A stretch of DNA of 64,000 bases, taken from assembly GCA_963972195.1 (NCBI GenBank), contig CAXATH010000003.1, forward strand, positions 248,001 through 312,000, read 5' to 3'. Below the pieces are notes generated by a model that was not told where the DNA came from, did not search any database, and saw only the letters and a program-made list of their open reading frames with translations. This stretch comes from Litorimonas sp963972195. Its GTDB lineage: Bacteria > Pseudomonadota > Alphaproteobacteria > Caulobacterales > Maricaulaceae. Below are positions 7,893 through 16,774 of the stretch, piece after piece. The position numbers were made by a program, and so were the translations under genes. How positions within the stretch are numbered: position 1 is the first letter of the stretch; each line of letters begins with the position of its first letter.

Positions 7893-9671
7893 ATGAACGA
7901 ACAAAGAAACTTTATAGTCGCTATGGCGCTTTCCGCCCTTGTCTTGATTGGCTGGTGGGTTTTTTATCAGGGCCCGGCTGCTGAAAAAGCCAAAGCAGAT
8001 GCCGAAGCCGAAATGGCCCGCGTTCAGGCTGAACAGTCCGTCACCGACCCTGCGGCTACGCCGGAAAGAATTGCCAACCGTCCGCGTGAAGAAGTCATTG
8101 CGCAAACATCAGCTGAAGGCCAGCGCATAAAAATCGACACGCCAAGCTTGATCGGCAGCTTGTCTACTTCCGGCTTCCGCTATGACGACGTCACTCTAAA
8201 AAATTATGACGAAACACTGGACCCGGATGATGGGCAAGTATCGCCTCTCTCCCCCGAAGGGTCTGATAAAGCCGCTCTGATTTCTGACAACTGGGTCCGC
8301 GCCGGGACAGGCGATAACGGTCTTGGGTCTATATGGACGATCTTGTCTGGCTCAACATTGACAGTTAATTCCCCTATTGAACTTGGCTACCAAGGCGATG
8401 GGTTCGAAGTTCGCCGGAAGGTTTCCGTTGATAACCGCTATCTCTTGACCGTCGACGACACAGTTACAAACACATCCGGCTCCGAAATCTCGCTGCAGCG
8501 CGTCGGCATTTCCCGTCAATATGGCTTGCCAGACGACCTCACAAATTTCTTCATCATTCAGGAAGGTCCGATTTCCATATTGGATAACAGCTATGATGAT
8601 ATGAAATATAAGAGCATTCGTGACAAAGGCACTTGGTCAGAAACCGGCGAAGGCGGTTGGGTCGGACTTAGCGATAAATACTGGCTGACGGCCGCGATTG
8701 CGCCGCAAGGCCAAACAATTACCGCAGATAGAAGTTTCCGCACAGTCGACAACCAGGACGTATATGAGACATCTTACACGCTCTCGCCCATGACCTTGAC
8801 GTCCGGCACGTCTGTCACATCGACAGGTTATATGTTTGCCGGCGCCAAAGACCGCGGCGTTCTTAAACGTTACGAGACAGAACTGGGTATTGCCCAGATG
8901 GAACGGGCCATTGACTGGGGCTTTGTCGGCATTCTGGTCAAACCGATTAGCTGGGCGCTGTCCCAGCTCGGAGAGCTTTTAGGCAACTTTGGCTTGGGCA
9001 TTCTGGCCCTGACACTTATCATTAAACTGGTGATGTTCCCGCTGTTCAATAAGCAGTATGAGAGCCAGGCGAAGATGAAAAAAGTTCAGCCGAAACTCAA
9101 AAAAATTCAGAAACGTTATAAAGAAGACCGCATGAAACTCCAAAAGGAGATGATGGCACTTTACAAAAAGGAAGGCGTCAATCCTGCAGCGGGCTGCTTG
9201 CCGATTATTCCAACGATTTTCGTTTTCTTTGCGCTCTATAAGGCCGTGTTTATCAATATCGATATGCGCCACGCCCCCTTCTTTGGCTGGATAAGAGATT
9301 TGTCGGCTCAGGATCCTGTTTCGGTTCTAAACGGCTTTGGACTTTTCCCTTGGGGGCCGGATCCATTGGGTATTGCCTTCCTCGCAATCGGGCCGCTCGC
9401 TATCCTTTACGGTATCTCGATGAGCCTGATGTACACGCTGACCCCTCCGGCTGCTGATCCTATGCAGGCAAGAATTTTCAAATTCATGCCTTGGATATTC
9501 ATGTTCGTCTTGGCGCCCTTCCCAGCCGGTCTTTTGGTTTACTGGGTCTGGAACAACATGCTTTCCTTCGGCCAGCAATATATCATTACGCGGAAGTTCA
9601 AGGTCGATACGCCTATTGATCAATTCTTCCGCAAGATAACCGGCAAAGAAAAGCCGGAGACGACGGAATAA
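7893..9671 (+). CDS. yidC: Membrane protein insertase YidC
   Basis: 592 residues, the usual Gram-negative length. An N-terminal TM anchor (about 7-24) is followed by a large periplasmic beta-domain (about 40-325) and the conserved five-TM insertase core (about 340-570), including NFGLGILALTLIIKLVMFPL, the cytoplasmic charged hairpin QAKMKKVQPKLKKIQKRYK, and NPAAGCLPIIPTIFVFFALY. It inserts proteins into the inner membrane alone or with SecYEG. It is followed after 5 nt by engB. Confidence 0.98.
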   Translation: MNEQRNFIVAMALSALVLIGWWVFYQGPAAEKAKADAEAEMARVQAEQSVTDPAATPERIANRPREEVIAQTSAEGQRIKIDTPSLIGSLSTSGFRYDDVTLKNYDETLDPDDGQVSPLSPEGSDKAALISDNWVRAGTGDNGLGSIWTILSGSTLTVNSPIELGYQGDGFEVRRKVSVDNRYLLTVDDTVTNTSGSEISLQRVGISRQYGLPDDLTNFFIIQEGPISILDNSYDDMKYKSIRDKGTWSETGEGGWVGLSDKYWLTAAIAPQGQTITADRSFRTVDNQDVYETSYTLSPMTLTSGTSVTSTGYMFAGAKDRGVLKRYETELGIAQMERAIDWGFVGILVKPISWALSQLGELLGNFGLGILALTLIIKLVMFPLFNKQYESQAKMKKVQPKLKKIQKRYKEDRMKLQKEMMALYKKEGVNPAAGCLPIIPTIFVFFALYKAVFINIDMRHAPFFGWIRDLSAQDPVSVLNGFGLFPWGPDPLGIAFLAIGPLAILYGISMSLMYTLTPPAADPMQARIFKFMPWIFMFVLAPFPAGLLVYWVWNNMLSFGQQYIITRKFKVDTPIDQFFRKITGKEKPETTE

Positions 9672-9676
9672 ATCAA

Positions 9677-10327
9677 ATGGAAGAAAAGACGTCAGAACAG
9701 TTGGAAGACGGACGTCTGCTTTTTGCTCGCGATGTCGACTTTATGCGCAGTGCAGTCAGCCTTGAGACTTTGCCGCCGCCCGATCTGCCGGAAATCTGTT
9801 TTGCCGGACGTTCAAATGTCGGGAAATCTTCGCTCATCAACGCGCTGACCAATCGCAAAGGTCTCGCGCGGGCCTCGAACACGCCAGGCCGGACACGGGA
9901 GCTGAATTACTTCAACGTCGATGACCGGCTTTTTATTGTCGACTTGCCGGGCTTTGGATATGCACGTGCGTCCAAAGTCGACATAGAACGTTGGCAAGTC
10001 CTGACTAGAGCTTATCTTCAGGGACGGCCAGGTCTGCGACGCGTTTTTCTTTTGATTGACAGCCGCCATGGCATCAAACCGCTTGATGTAGAGGTTATGG
10101 ATATGCTCGACGAAACGGCTGTCATTTATCAGCTCGTTCTGACGAAAGTTGACAAGATCAAAAAGGCTGAGCTGTCCAAGGTTGCCGAGAAAACTCAAAA
10201 ATTTATCGCAAAGCGTCCCGCCGCCTATCCTTTCATCGCGCAGACAAGCTCTGAGAAAAAAGACGGGCTGGATATGCTCCGCGCTGAAATTGCCAGCTTG
10301 GCCCTGCCTGCAAATGCCGATAGATAA
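9677..10327 (+). CDS. engB: Ribosome biogenesis GTP-binding protein EngB/YsxC
   Basis: 216 residues of a single GTPase domain: G1 GRSNVGKSS at 44-52, G3 DLPG at 89-92, G4 TKVD at 156-159, G5 TSS at 190-192. It is involved in large-subunit ribosome assembly. It sits between yidC and argB with gaps of 5 and 6 nt, so rpmH-rnpA-yidC-engB-argB form one transcription unit. Confidence 0.97.
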   Translation: MEEKTSEQLEDGRLLFARDVDFMRSAVSLETLPPPDLPEICFAGRSNVGKSSLINALTNRKGLARASNTPGRTRELNYFNVDDRLFIVDLPGFGYARASKVDIERWQVLTRAYLQGRPGLRRVFLLIDSRHGIKPLDVEVMDMLDETAVIYQLVLTKVDKIKKAELSKVAEKTQKFIAKRPAAYPFIAQTSSEKKDGLDMLRAEIASLALPANADR

Positions 10328-10333
10328 GTTTTC

Positions 10334-11194
10334 ATGAAACGCCGCGCCGATGAAGATAACTGGACCAGCGCGCAAATCCTCTCAGAGGCTTTGCCCTTTA
10401 TCCAACGCCATGCCGGAAAGACCATTGTCATAAAATTCGGCGGAAACGCCATGGGCAGTGAAACCCTGACACAGCAATTTGCCAATGATGTTGTCTTGCT
10501 GCGTCAATGCGGCTTGCGTCCGGTCGTTGTTCACGGCGGCGGGCCCCAGATTGGCTCCATGCTCGATAGACTGAAAATTAAATCCGAATTTGTCGACGGA
10601 TTGCGTGTCTCTGATATGGAGACGGTCGGCGTTGCCGAAATGGTCCTGTCCGGCGCGATTAACAAATCCATTGTCGCCGCCATTAATCAGGCCGGCGGAC
10701 AAGGCGTCGGTCTTTCCGGGCGCGACGCCAATCTTATTCTGGCCGAAGCAGTCAATAAGGATCTGGGTTTCACAGGCCGGCCTGTTTCCGTAGACCCATC
10801 CGTTATTCACGCGCTTACAGATGCGGAACCCGGCTTTATTCCTGTTATATCGCCGATTAGCGGCAGCGCAGAAGGCACGCGTTACAACGTCAATGCCGAC
10901 ACAGCTGCGGGCGTGATTGCCGGAGCGCTGAACGCGGCAAGGCTGATGCTTTTGACCGATATTGAGGGCGTTATGGACGCAGAAAAAAACCTTTTGACCG
11001 ATTTATCGACCAAAGACGCTCAAGCGCTGATCGAAAATGGGACGGCCAAAGGCGGTATGATCCCGAAGCTTGGCACAGCCATAGACGCGATAGAGCAAGG
11101 CGTCGAAGCCGTCGTCATTCTTGACGGACGGCGGGCGCATGGATTGTTAGTTGAACTCTTTACCGATGTGGGTGCAGGGACACTCATAAAATGA
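10334..11194 (+). CDS. argB: Acetylglutamate kinase
   Basis: 286 residues. It phosphorylates N-acetylglutamate in arginine biosynthesis. Visible are the phosphate-binding KFGGNAMG with Lys34, the second glycine motif VVHGGGPQIG, the substrate loop GLRVSDMETV, and YNVNADTAAG near the ATP site. The stop overlaps the start of the next gene (ATGA). Confidence 0.97.
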   Translation: MKRRADEDNWTSAQILSEALPFIQRHAGKTIVIKFGGNAMGSETLTQQFANDVVLLRQCGLRPVVVHGGGPQIGSMLDRLKIKSEFVDGLRVSDMETVGVAEMVLSGAINKSIVAAINQAGGQGVGLSGRDANLILAEAVNKDLGFTGRPVSVDPSVIHALTDAEPGFIPVISPISGSAEGTRYNVNADTAAGVIAGALNAARLMLLTDIEGVMDAEKNLLTDLSTKDAQALIENGTAKGGMIPKLGTAIDAIEQGVEAVVILDGRRAHGLLVELFTDVGAGTLIK

Positions 11195-12309
11195 TATTCA
11201 AAAAATTCCGGTTTATTTTCTGCTTTCTTTTTCTGGCTCTATGTTTGGCAAACGCCCGGACAGGTTTTACTCAACAGGGCAGCGCTCCTGAAAACAAAAC
11301 GCCTGCTTCTGCGCTCAAACCAAGTAGCCTGATTAATCCTGCGGACAAAACCGTTTGGTCGGTTTGTAACGAAACCTCTTTTATGCTGCGGTTGGCGAGC
11401 GCCACTTTGCGCGACGGCAGCGTCAAAGCGAAAGGCTGGCGAGAAATCCAGCCCGGCCAGTGCCTCGATGAAGAGGTTGTTCGTAACGCCCCCCGTCTCC
11501 TATATGCTGAAAGTCTAAAACTGCATCGCGGCGGGATCCGTGAGTGGAAAGGGAATATCCCGCTTTGCGTGGCCGAAGAGGATTTCCTCGCTGACGCCGC
11601 CCAAAACTGCGGTGAAGGTGAATTTCAGAGCCGGAAATATTTGGCTGTGAAACCTGGGGAACAGAGAACAACACTGATCGAACCGGCGGATTATGGCGAT
11701 AAGGCACAAATTGCCGGGACGCAGAGATTACTTCGCGATTCAGGCTATCGGATCACTTCCATTGACGGATTGCCTGGGCGGCGGACGTCGCGTTCGATAG
11801 ACGAATTTACCAAAGCCGAGGAACTGGAAGACAATCCCGAAGGCGCAGAGTTGATTGAGGCTTTGACAAAAGTCGCCGCCGCTTCAAAAAACAAGGTCGG
11901 GTTTGAAATCTGCAATCAAAGCGACACACGGATTTATTCTGCCATCGGCTTGCAACAAAACGGAAATTGGGCTTCCAAAGGGTGGTGGGCCATTGACCCA
12001 GAGCAATGCGTCCGGCCGATAACCATGCCGCTCAAAGAAATCGAAGCGCATTATTATGCTCTCAAGGAAGCACCTGCTAGGGAGTCAGGAGAAAAGGCAG
12101 AGGATCTTCGCCTTCGCTCTGTCGCAACCGTCCCGGCCCAATTTTGTATTGCCGAAGCACAGTTTTCAGCGCTCGGGCGGGAATATTGTTTTGAAGGCGG
12201 TTACAGCGTTGCAAATTTCAGGCCTCTTCCAACCGATAGAGACGGAACCTCTGTCACTTTGACCAATGAAGATTTTGCCCCTCCTGCGCCCCAGGGCTTG
12301 CGCCGTTAG
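11191..12309 (+). CDS. Secreted protein with two DUF1036 domains around a peptidoglycan-binding-like segment
   Basis: 372 residues with an N-terminal signal peptide (hydrophobic about 8-22). The first DUF1036 unit covers about 52-145 (begins VWSVCNETSFMLRLA; conserved GWREIQPGQC). A second one covers about 235-350 (FEICNQSDTRIYSAIGL; GWWAIDPEQC). Between them, about 165-200, is a PG_binding_1-like stretch (AGTQRLLRDSGYRI, then SIDGLPGRRT). DUF1036 proteins are small exported alphaproteobacterial proteins of unknown function; the duplication around a putative peptidoglycan-binding unit is uncommon. Its start overlaps the argB stop. Confidence 0.85.
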   Translation: MIFKKFRFIFCFLFLALCLANARTGFTQQGSAPENKTPASALKPSSLINPADKTVWSVCNETSFMLRLASATLRDGSVKAKGWREIQPGQCLDEEVVRNAPRLLYAESLKLHRGGIREWKGNIPLCVAEEDFLADAAQNCGEGEFQSRKYLAVKPGEQRTTLIEPADYGDKAQIAGTQRLLRDSGYRITSIDGLPGRRTSRSIDEFTKAEELEDNPEGAELIEALTKVAAASKNKVGFEICNQSDTRIYSAIGLQQNGNWASKGWWAIDPEQCVRPITMPLKEIEAHYYALKEAPARESGEKAEDLRLRSVATVPAQFCIAEAQFSALGREYCFEGGYSVANFRPLPTDRDGTSVTLTNEDFAPPAPQGLRR

Positions 12310-12332
12310 ACGCGCCTGTTTAAGCGCACAGC

Positions 12333-13064
12333 ATGTTAAAAACCTCGCCAGACCTTTCTCATATACGTCACTGGATTTTCGATCTCGACAATACGCTTTA
12401 CCGGGCTGACGTCGAATTCTTCAGCCAGATTGACAATAAAATTACCGATTATGTGTCTCGCTACCTCGCCCTCCAACCTATGAAGGCCCGCGCTCTGCAA
12501 AAGGAATATTTGGCGGAATATGGCACGTCCCTTTCAGGCCTGATGGCCGTTCATAATATGGATCCTGCGGAATTTCTCGATTACGTTCATGATGTCGATC
12601 TGACGGCGTTGGAGCCTGATCCCTCTTTGCGGGCGGCGATTGAAAACCTTCCCGGTAAGAAATGGATTTTCACGAACGGGTCGCGCGGCCACGCGAAGAA
12701 CATTGCGACTCATCTGAATCTATTCGATTTGTTTGATGGTCATTTCGGTATTGATGATGTCGATTATATTCCCAAACCCAAACGCAGCCCCTTCATAAAA
12801 TTCTGTGACTTCTTTGAGGTTGATCCCAAAAAAGCGATTTTTTTCGAAGATAGCGTAAGAAATCTCGAAGTTCCGAAACATATGGGAATGACGACTGTAC
12901 TGGTGTCATCTGACGCCGATTGGTCACATGAGCCCGAAGACGTGCGGCCCGCTGGACAGACCACGAAAGCAAAATGGGTTGACTACACAACCGATGACCT
13001 GCCGGGGTGGCTGGCAAAGAATACAAATCTCAGCCGCGAAGAACTCGGACTTGAAACAAAATAA
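12333..13064 (+). CDS. HAD-family pyrimidine 5'-nucleotidase
   Basis: 243 residues. Motif I is IFDLDNTLY, motif II FTNGS, motif III about KPKRSPF, and motif IV FFEDSVRNL. The IFDLDNTLYR start and FEDSVRNLEVPKHMGM segment are typical of the SDT1/TIGR01993 pyrimidine 5'-nucleotidase group, which dephosphorylates UMP/CMP-type nucleotides. In alphaproteobacteria it is a conserved housekeeping gene. The upstream gap is 23 nt. Confidence 0.92.
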   Translation: MLKTSPDLSHIRHWIFDLDNTLYRADVEFFSQIDNKITDYVSRYLALQPMKARALQKEYLAEYGTSLSGLMAVHNMDPAEFLDYVHDVDLTALEPDPSLRAAIENLPGKKWIFTNGSRGHAKNIATHLNLFDLFDGHFGIDDVDYIPKPKRSPFIKFCDFFEVDPKKAIFFEDSVRNLEVPKHMGMTTVLVSSDADWSHEPEDVRPAGQTTKAKWVDYTTDDLPGWLAKNTNLSREELGLETK

Positions 13065-13084
13065 ATCATCCCCATTTTTAGGTT

Positions 13085-13264
13085 ATGAAGGATAAAACCA
13101 AACCGGCTATTGCCCTTAATCTGAACGCGGTGAACTGTCCGAAATGTTCCACGCGCCAGCCTCAAATGCGTTTTCCACGCAATTTCCGCCAGTTTTTCTT
13201 TGGAGGATGGACATGTGAGCGCTGCGACACGGAAATGGATCGTTTTGGGAGGGTTGTTTTTTAG
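13085..13264 (+). CDS. Small zinc-ribbon-like protein (59 aa)
   Basis: A 59-residue reading frame beginning MKDKTKPAIALNL. Two CxxC pairs (CPKC at residues 23-26 and CERC at 46-49) are separated by a basic, aromatic linker, as expected for a one-zinc ribbon. It fills most of the 259-bp gap between the nucleotidase and def, 20 nt after the nucleotidase stop, in the same direction. The ribosome-binding site is weak (TTTTTAGGTT). No family recognised; the paired cysteines and the fit into the gap make it likely to be real. Confidence 0.65.
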   Translation: MKDKTKPAIALNLNAVNCPKCSTRQPQMRFPRNFRQFFFGGWTCERCDTEMDRFGRVVF

Positions 13265-13323
13265 CCCCTTCCCTTTCAGCCCCACATCTTGACCTCAGCC
13301 GCAGGCGCGCTTACCTTTAGCCC

Positions 13324-13842
13324 ATGGCCATAAGACCTATTTTGACTGTCCCGAATCCAATCCTGAAACAGGTTTCCGAACCTGTTGAACAGGTCACGGA
13401 TGAAACACGTGCTCTAATGGATGACATGTTGGAGACGATGTATGACGCGCCCGGCATCGGCCTTGCCGCCGTGCAAATCGGCGTTCCGGTAAATGTTATC
13501 GTAATGGATCTGGCGCGGGACGGCGAAGAGCCGCAGCCGCAATATTTCGTAAACCCCGAAATCCTGGAAGATGTCGAAGACGTTCAGCCTTATGATGAAG
13601 GCTGCCTGTCTGTTCCGGATATTTTTGACACAGTGGAGCGCGCGGAACGGGTCAAAATTACCTATCTCGATTATAATGGCGAGCGGGTCACCGAATGGGC
13701 CGAAGGGCTTTACGCTGTTTGCATTCAACATGAAATGGATCACCTTAAGGGCATCGTCTTTATTGATTACCTTTCCCGCTTGAAGCGCGACCGCGCCGTC
13801 AAGAAAGTGATGAAAGCCGAAAAGCTGAAAGCGGCGGGCTAG
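13324..13842 (+). CDS. def: Peptide deformylase
   Basis: 172 residues. It removes the N-formyl group from nascent proteins and is metal-dependent. All three signature motifs are intact: GIGLAAVQIG (44-53), EGCLS with metal ligand Cys94, and HEMDH with His136/Glu137/His140. It forms the usual pair with fmt downstream (76-nt gap). Confidence 0.98.
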   Translation: MAIRPILTVPNPILKQVSEPVEQVTDETRALMDDMLETMYDAPGIGLAAVQIGVPVNVIVMDLARDGEEPQPQYFVNPEILEDVEDVQPYDEGCLSVPDIFDTVERAERVKITYLDYNGERVTEWAEGLYAVCIQHEMDHLKGIVFIDYLSRLKRDRAVKKVMKAEKLKAAG

Positions 13843-13918
13843 TCTTAAATCTTGTCATTCTGCTTAAGGCTGATAAGCCGCAAATGCTGATTGATAAAAG
13901 AACGAGCCGAATTTATTC

Positions 13919-14836
13919 ATGACCCTCAACGTTGTATTTATGGGCACGCCGGATTTTGCCGTGCCTTCCCTTGCTGAATTACTTTCCAATGGCTTTAATG
14001 TCGTGCGGGTTTATACTCAGCCGCCGCGCAAATCAGGGCGCGGACAAAAGCTTACAAAATCCCCGGTTCATCAATTTGCAGAGTTGATGGGCGTTCCGGT
14101 CGAAACGCCAGAAAGCTTTCGAAAGCCCTCTGTCATTGACGGTCTGGAAGCCCTCAACGCAGATGTGGCCTGTGTGGTCGCTTTTGGTCAAATCCTTCCT
14201 CAACGCGCGCTTGATGCGCCGAAAGAGGGATGCCTCAACCTTCACGGTTCTTTACTCCCCCGATGGCGAGGCGCTGCCCCTGTGCAGCGCGCGATAATGG
14301 CCGGCGACGCCCAGACCGGCGTGCAGATCATGAAAATGGAAAAAGGGCTGGATACGGGCGATATTCTACTCTCGGAAACTGTTGATATTTTGCCCACTGA
14401 TACTGCAGGCAGCTTGTCTGAACGTCTTTCGCGCACGGGGGCCGGTCTTTGGCCACGCGCTTTGGCGGCGCTCTCCAGGGGCGGCCTGACGCCGAGTCCT
14501 CAGCAGGGCGAACCCACCTATGCCCATAAGATTGAAAAGGCCGAAGCCCGCCTCGATTGGACTCAGCCTGCAAAAACGTTAGACTGTCATATTCGTGGCT
14601 TGGCGCCTTTTCCGGGCGCGTGGGGCGAAGTGGACGGCGAAAGACTAAAAAAACACCCCGCCGAACCGGCCGAAGAAGACGGCAAGCCCGGAGAAATCCT
14701 GGACGACGCCGCGCTTATTGCCTGCGGGGACGGGGCTTTAAGACTGAAAACAGTTCAGCCTGCCGGAAAGCCGAAAATGTCGGCAGAAGATTTTTTGAGA
14801 GGAACAACGATCAAGGAAGGGACAATTTTGATCTGA
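13919..14836 (+). CDS. fmt: Methionyl-tRNA formyltransferase
   Basis: 305 residues. It formylates initiator Met-tRNA. The N-terminal formyl-transferase domain opens with VVFMGTPDFAVPSL and contains the folate/catalytic signature LNLHGSLLPRWRGAAPVQRA. The C-terminal OB-fold domain includes LDWTQPAKTLDCHIRGLAPF. Together with def it forms the initiator-Met processing unit. A small conserved gene follows after 11 nt. Confidence 0.98.
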   Translation: MTLNVVFMGTPDFAVPSLAELLSNGFNVVRVYTQPPRKSGRGQKLTKSPVHQFAELMGVPVETPESFRKPSVIDGLEALNADVACVVAFGQILPQRALDAPKEGCLNLHGSLLPRWRGAAPVQRAIMAGDAQTGVQIMKMEKGLDTGDILLSETVDILPTDTAGSLSERLSRTGAGLWPRALAALSRGGLTPSPQQGEPTYAHKIEKAEARLDWTQPAKTLDCHIRGLAPFPGAWGEVDGERLKKHPAEPAEEDGKPGEILDDAALIACGDGALRLKTVQPAGKPKMSAEDFLRGTTIKEGTILI

Positions 14837-14847
14837 GGAGAGAGACT

Positions 14848-15363
14848 ATGGCGCTCAAGCGTGAAGACATTCAATATCGCGGACACCGCATAATTGCTAA
14901 TAAAACAGGGGCCATGGTTTACCCTGACAAACAGGGTATTGAAGGTAACTCTCTCGAAAACTCTCTGGAGGAAGCCCGGGAATGGGTCGATACCAAATAC
15001 GAATCCCGTCACAAAGACCGCCGCAAACCTCATATCGGCACCGTGGATGATTACGCCGAAGCTTTTGGCGCTCTGTCTCTCGGCGCCCATGAGGAGGCGA
15101 TGCTCAAAGCACACCGAAACGCGCCGGAGCGCAAACTGACCGCCCCGGATCTTGCCAAAGCCGCTGGATGGGACGGAGCCGGCCCAGCCAATATACATTA
15201 CGGCAATTTGGGGCGGAAAGTCGCAGAGTATCTGGGCCTGAATCTGACCGAGGAAGATGATAGACCTTGGACCGCAGCGCTCGCCGACTATCATGAAGAA
15301 ACGAGCGAATGGTACCTTTATGAAGAGGCGGCTGAAGCACTGGACCGTTTAAATCTCAGCTAG
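14848..15363 (+). CDS. Hypothetical protein (171 aa) between fmt and truA
   Basis: The ATG at 14848 is preceded by GAGGAGAGA, a strong ribosome-binding site, 11 nt after fmt. The same frame stays open back to 14557, but that part overlaps fmt and is not coding. The protein is charged and soluble-looking. Residues about 95-135 (LTAPDLAKAAGWDG, NIHYGNLGRKVAE) resemble a small helical module I recall from HNH/restriction-associated proteins (TATELAxAVGY...NLQYGxLG). The rest is unfamiliar. Function is unknown; a link to fmt/truA is positional only. Confidence 0.75.
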   Translation: MALKREDIQYRGHRIIANKTGAMVYPDKQGIEGNSLENSLEEAREWVDTKYESRHKDRRKPHIGTVDDYAEAFGALSLGAHEEAMLKAHRNAPERKLTAPDLAKAAGWDGAGPANIHYGNLGRKVAEYLGLNLTEEDDRPWTAALADYHEETSEWYLYEEAAEALDRLNLS

Positions 15364-15402
15364 GGTCTGGACACAGCTTCATAATCAAATACTGCCCGTT
15401 AA

Positions 15403-16140
15403 ATGCCGAGATATAAACTCACCATAGAATATGACGGAGCGCCTTTTCAGGGATGGCAGTGGCAGGATCACGGGCCATCCGTTCAAGGCGCAATTGAAGC
15501 CGCCGGAGCCAAGCTTAACTCAGCTCCTGTAACCGTTTACGGATCGGGCAGAACGGATAGCGGCGTTCACGCGCTCGCCCAGATAGCTCATATGGATCTG
15601 GATAAGGATATTCGATCTGACAAAGTGCGCGACGCGCTTAATTTTCACCTCGGCGAACATCCTATCAGTATCCTAGACGCTGAGATTGTAGACGAAGAAT
15701 GGCACGCCCGGTTTGACGCAATCGAACGGCGCTATCTCTACCGAATTGTCGACCGCAGACCGCGTTTGGCGCTCGACAGAGGCCGGGTGTGGCGAATTCC
15801 GGTTCGACTGGATGTCGACGCGATGCACGACGCCGCGCAGATCCTGACAGGTAAACATGATTTCTCGACTTTTCGCGACACGCAATGTCAGGCGAAAAGC
15901 CCGGTTAAAACTCTGGACGAAATCTCGGTTTTACGAGCGGGACATGAAATTCACTGCCATTTCCGGGCGAGGTCTTTTCTTCATAAGCAAGTACGAAGCT
16001 TAGTGGGCTCTCTCGTCGAAGTGGGTCTCGATAAGTGGGACTCAGAAGACATGCAGGCCGCCCTGAACGCGCGGGACAGATGCGAATGCGGCCCTGTCGC
16101 CCCGCCAGATGGGCTTTATCTGACGCAGGTTATTTATTAG
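15403..16140 (+). CDS. truA: tRNA pseudouridine(38-40) synthase
   Basis: 245 residues. It makes pseudouridine in the anticodon arm of many tRNAs. The catalytic Asp52 sits in YGSGRTDSGVHA. Other family segments are IEYDGAPFQGWQ near the start, RRYLYRI, and FLHKQVRSLVGSLVEVG. It ends by overlapping the convergent membrane-protein gene by 4 nt. Confidence 0.98.
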   Translation: MPRYKLTIEYDGAPFQGWQWQDHGPSVQGAIEAAGAKLNSAPVTVYGSGRTDSGVHALAQIAHMDLDKDIRSDKVRDALNFHLGEHPISILDAEIVDEEWHARFDAIERRYLYRIVDRRPRLALDRGRVWRIPVRLDVDAMHDAAQILTGKHDFSTFRDTQCQAKSPVKTLDEISVLRAGHEIHCHFRARSFLHKQVRSLVGSLVEVGLDKWDSEDMQAALNARDRCECGPVAPPDGLYLTQVIY

Positions 16141-16703
16141 CCAAATTGCGACACGCCTGTGAGCAATAGACTTAAGCCTGTTACCGTAATCAAACAGGCT
16201 GCCAAGGTCGCGGCGCCCCAATCAAAACCGCCAATACGCTGCGCCAGACGAATGTCGACGAAGAGCAAACCTATATAAGCCGCAAACGCCACGCCGTAAG
16301 CCGCGGGAAGCGGTATCAAATTGATTTTAAACAGGACAAAACCCAACAGGACGAAACCGGCGAGAAAGACCACGCACCAGTGCCTCACAATTGTCCAAGC
16401 CCGAAAGCGGTTTTGTTTGTCAAAGACCATAGCAAGAATATAGGCCACGGCCGAAAAGCTTAAGAGATATACCAAACCAATAATAAGCACAGGTGCAAGC
16501 TGGATTGAGGGCGCCGTCACGCCGAGCATTTCGGCCCGGCCTTCACTCGAAATTTTTGCGATAAAGTAAAAACCGGGAAGAATCACGATTTGAGAGAAAA
16601 ATGAATATTTCAATCCACGCCGTGACAGATCAAAATAGCGTTCCCAATTAGGCAGACGGCCTATCGCCGCCATAACGCCAATCAAATATGAAAATTGGCG
16701 CAT
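16137..16703 (-). CDS. Hypothetical integral membrane protein
   Basis: 188 residues from the ATG at 16703 (MRQFSYLIGVMAA). A longer in-frame start at 16760 would add 19 residues overlapping the divergent cupin leader and looks less natural. About five hydrophobic segments are spread over the length. The segment DIRLAQRIGGFDWGAA near the C-terminus is polar between two helices. I do not recognise a family. It is convergent with truA. Confidence 0.7.
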   Translation of the reverse strand: MRQFSYLIGVMAAIGRLPNWERYFDLSRRGLKYSFFSQIVILPGFYFIAKISSEGRAEMLGVTAPSIQLAPVLIIGLVYLLSFSAVAYILAMVFDKQNRFRAWTIVRHWCVVFLAGFVLLGFVLFKINLIPLPAAYGVAFAAYIGLLFVDIRLAQRIGGFDWGAATLAACLITVTGLSLLLTGVSQFG

Positions 16704-16774
16704 TAAATGAGTTCCTGGATAAACATGACTATGATTTAAAAGACTATGAGCCAGACGCAAGGCGGGAGGTCAGA

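Noticed and set aside
9812..10375. 187-codon minus-strand frame over engB
   Set aside because: Antisense to engB and the start of argB, both with intact motifs.
13843..13918. Hairpin-like CTTAAGGCTGATAAGCC between def and fmt
   Set aside because: Stem too short and without T-run; not a terminator, and def-fmt are normally co-transcribed.
14557..14847. Extended N-terminus of the protein between fmt and truA
   Set aside because: The first 97 codons overlap fmt in another frame and are Arg/Gly-rich as in an out-of-frame translation; the strong ribosome-binding site is at 14848.
14755..15294. 179-codon minus-strand frame opposite the fmt-truA spacer gene
   Set aside because: Antisense to the supported frame; no ribosome-binding site.
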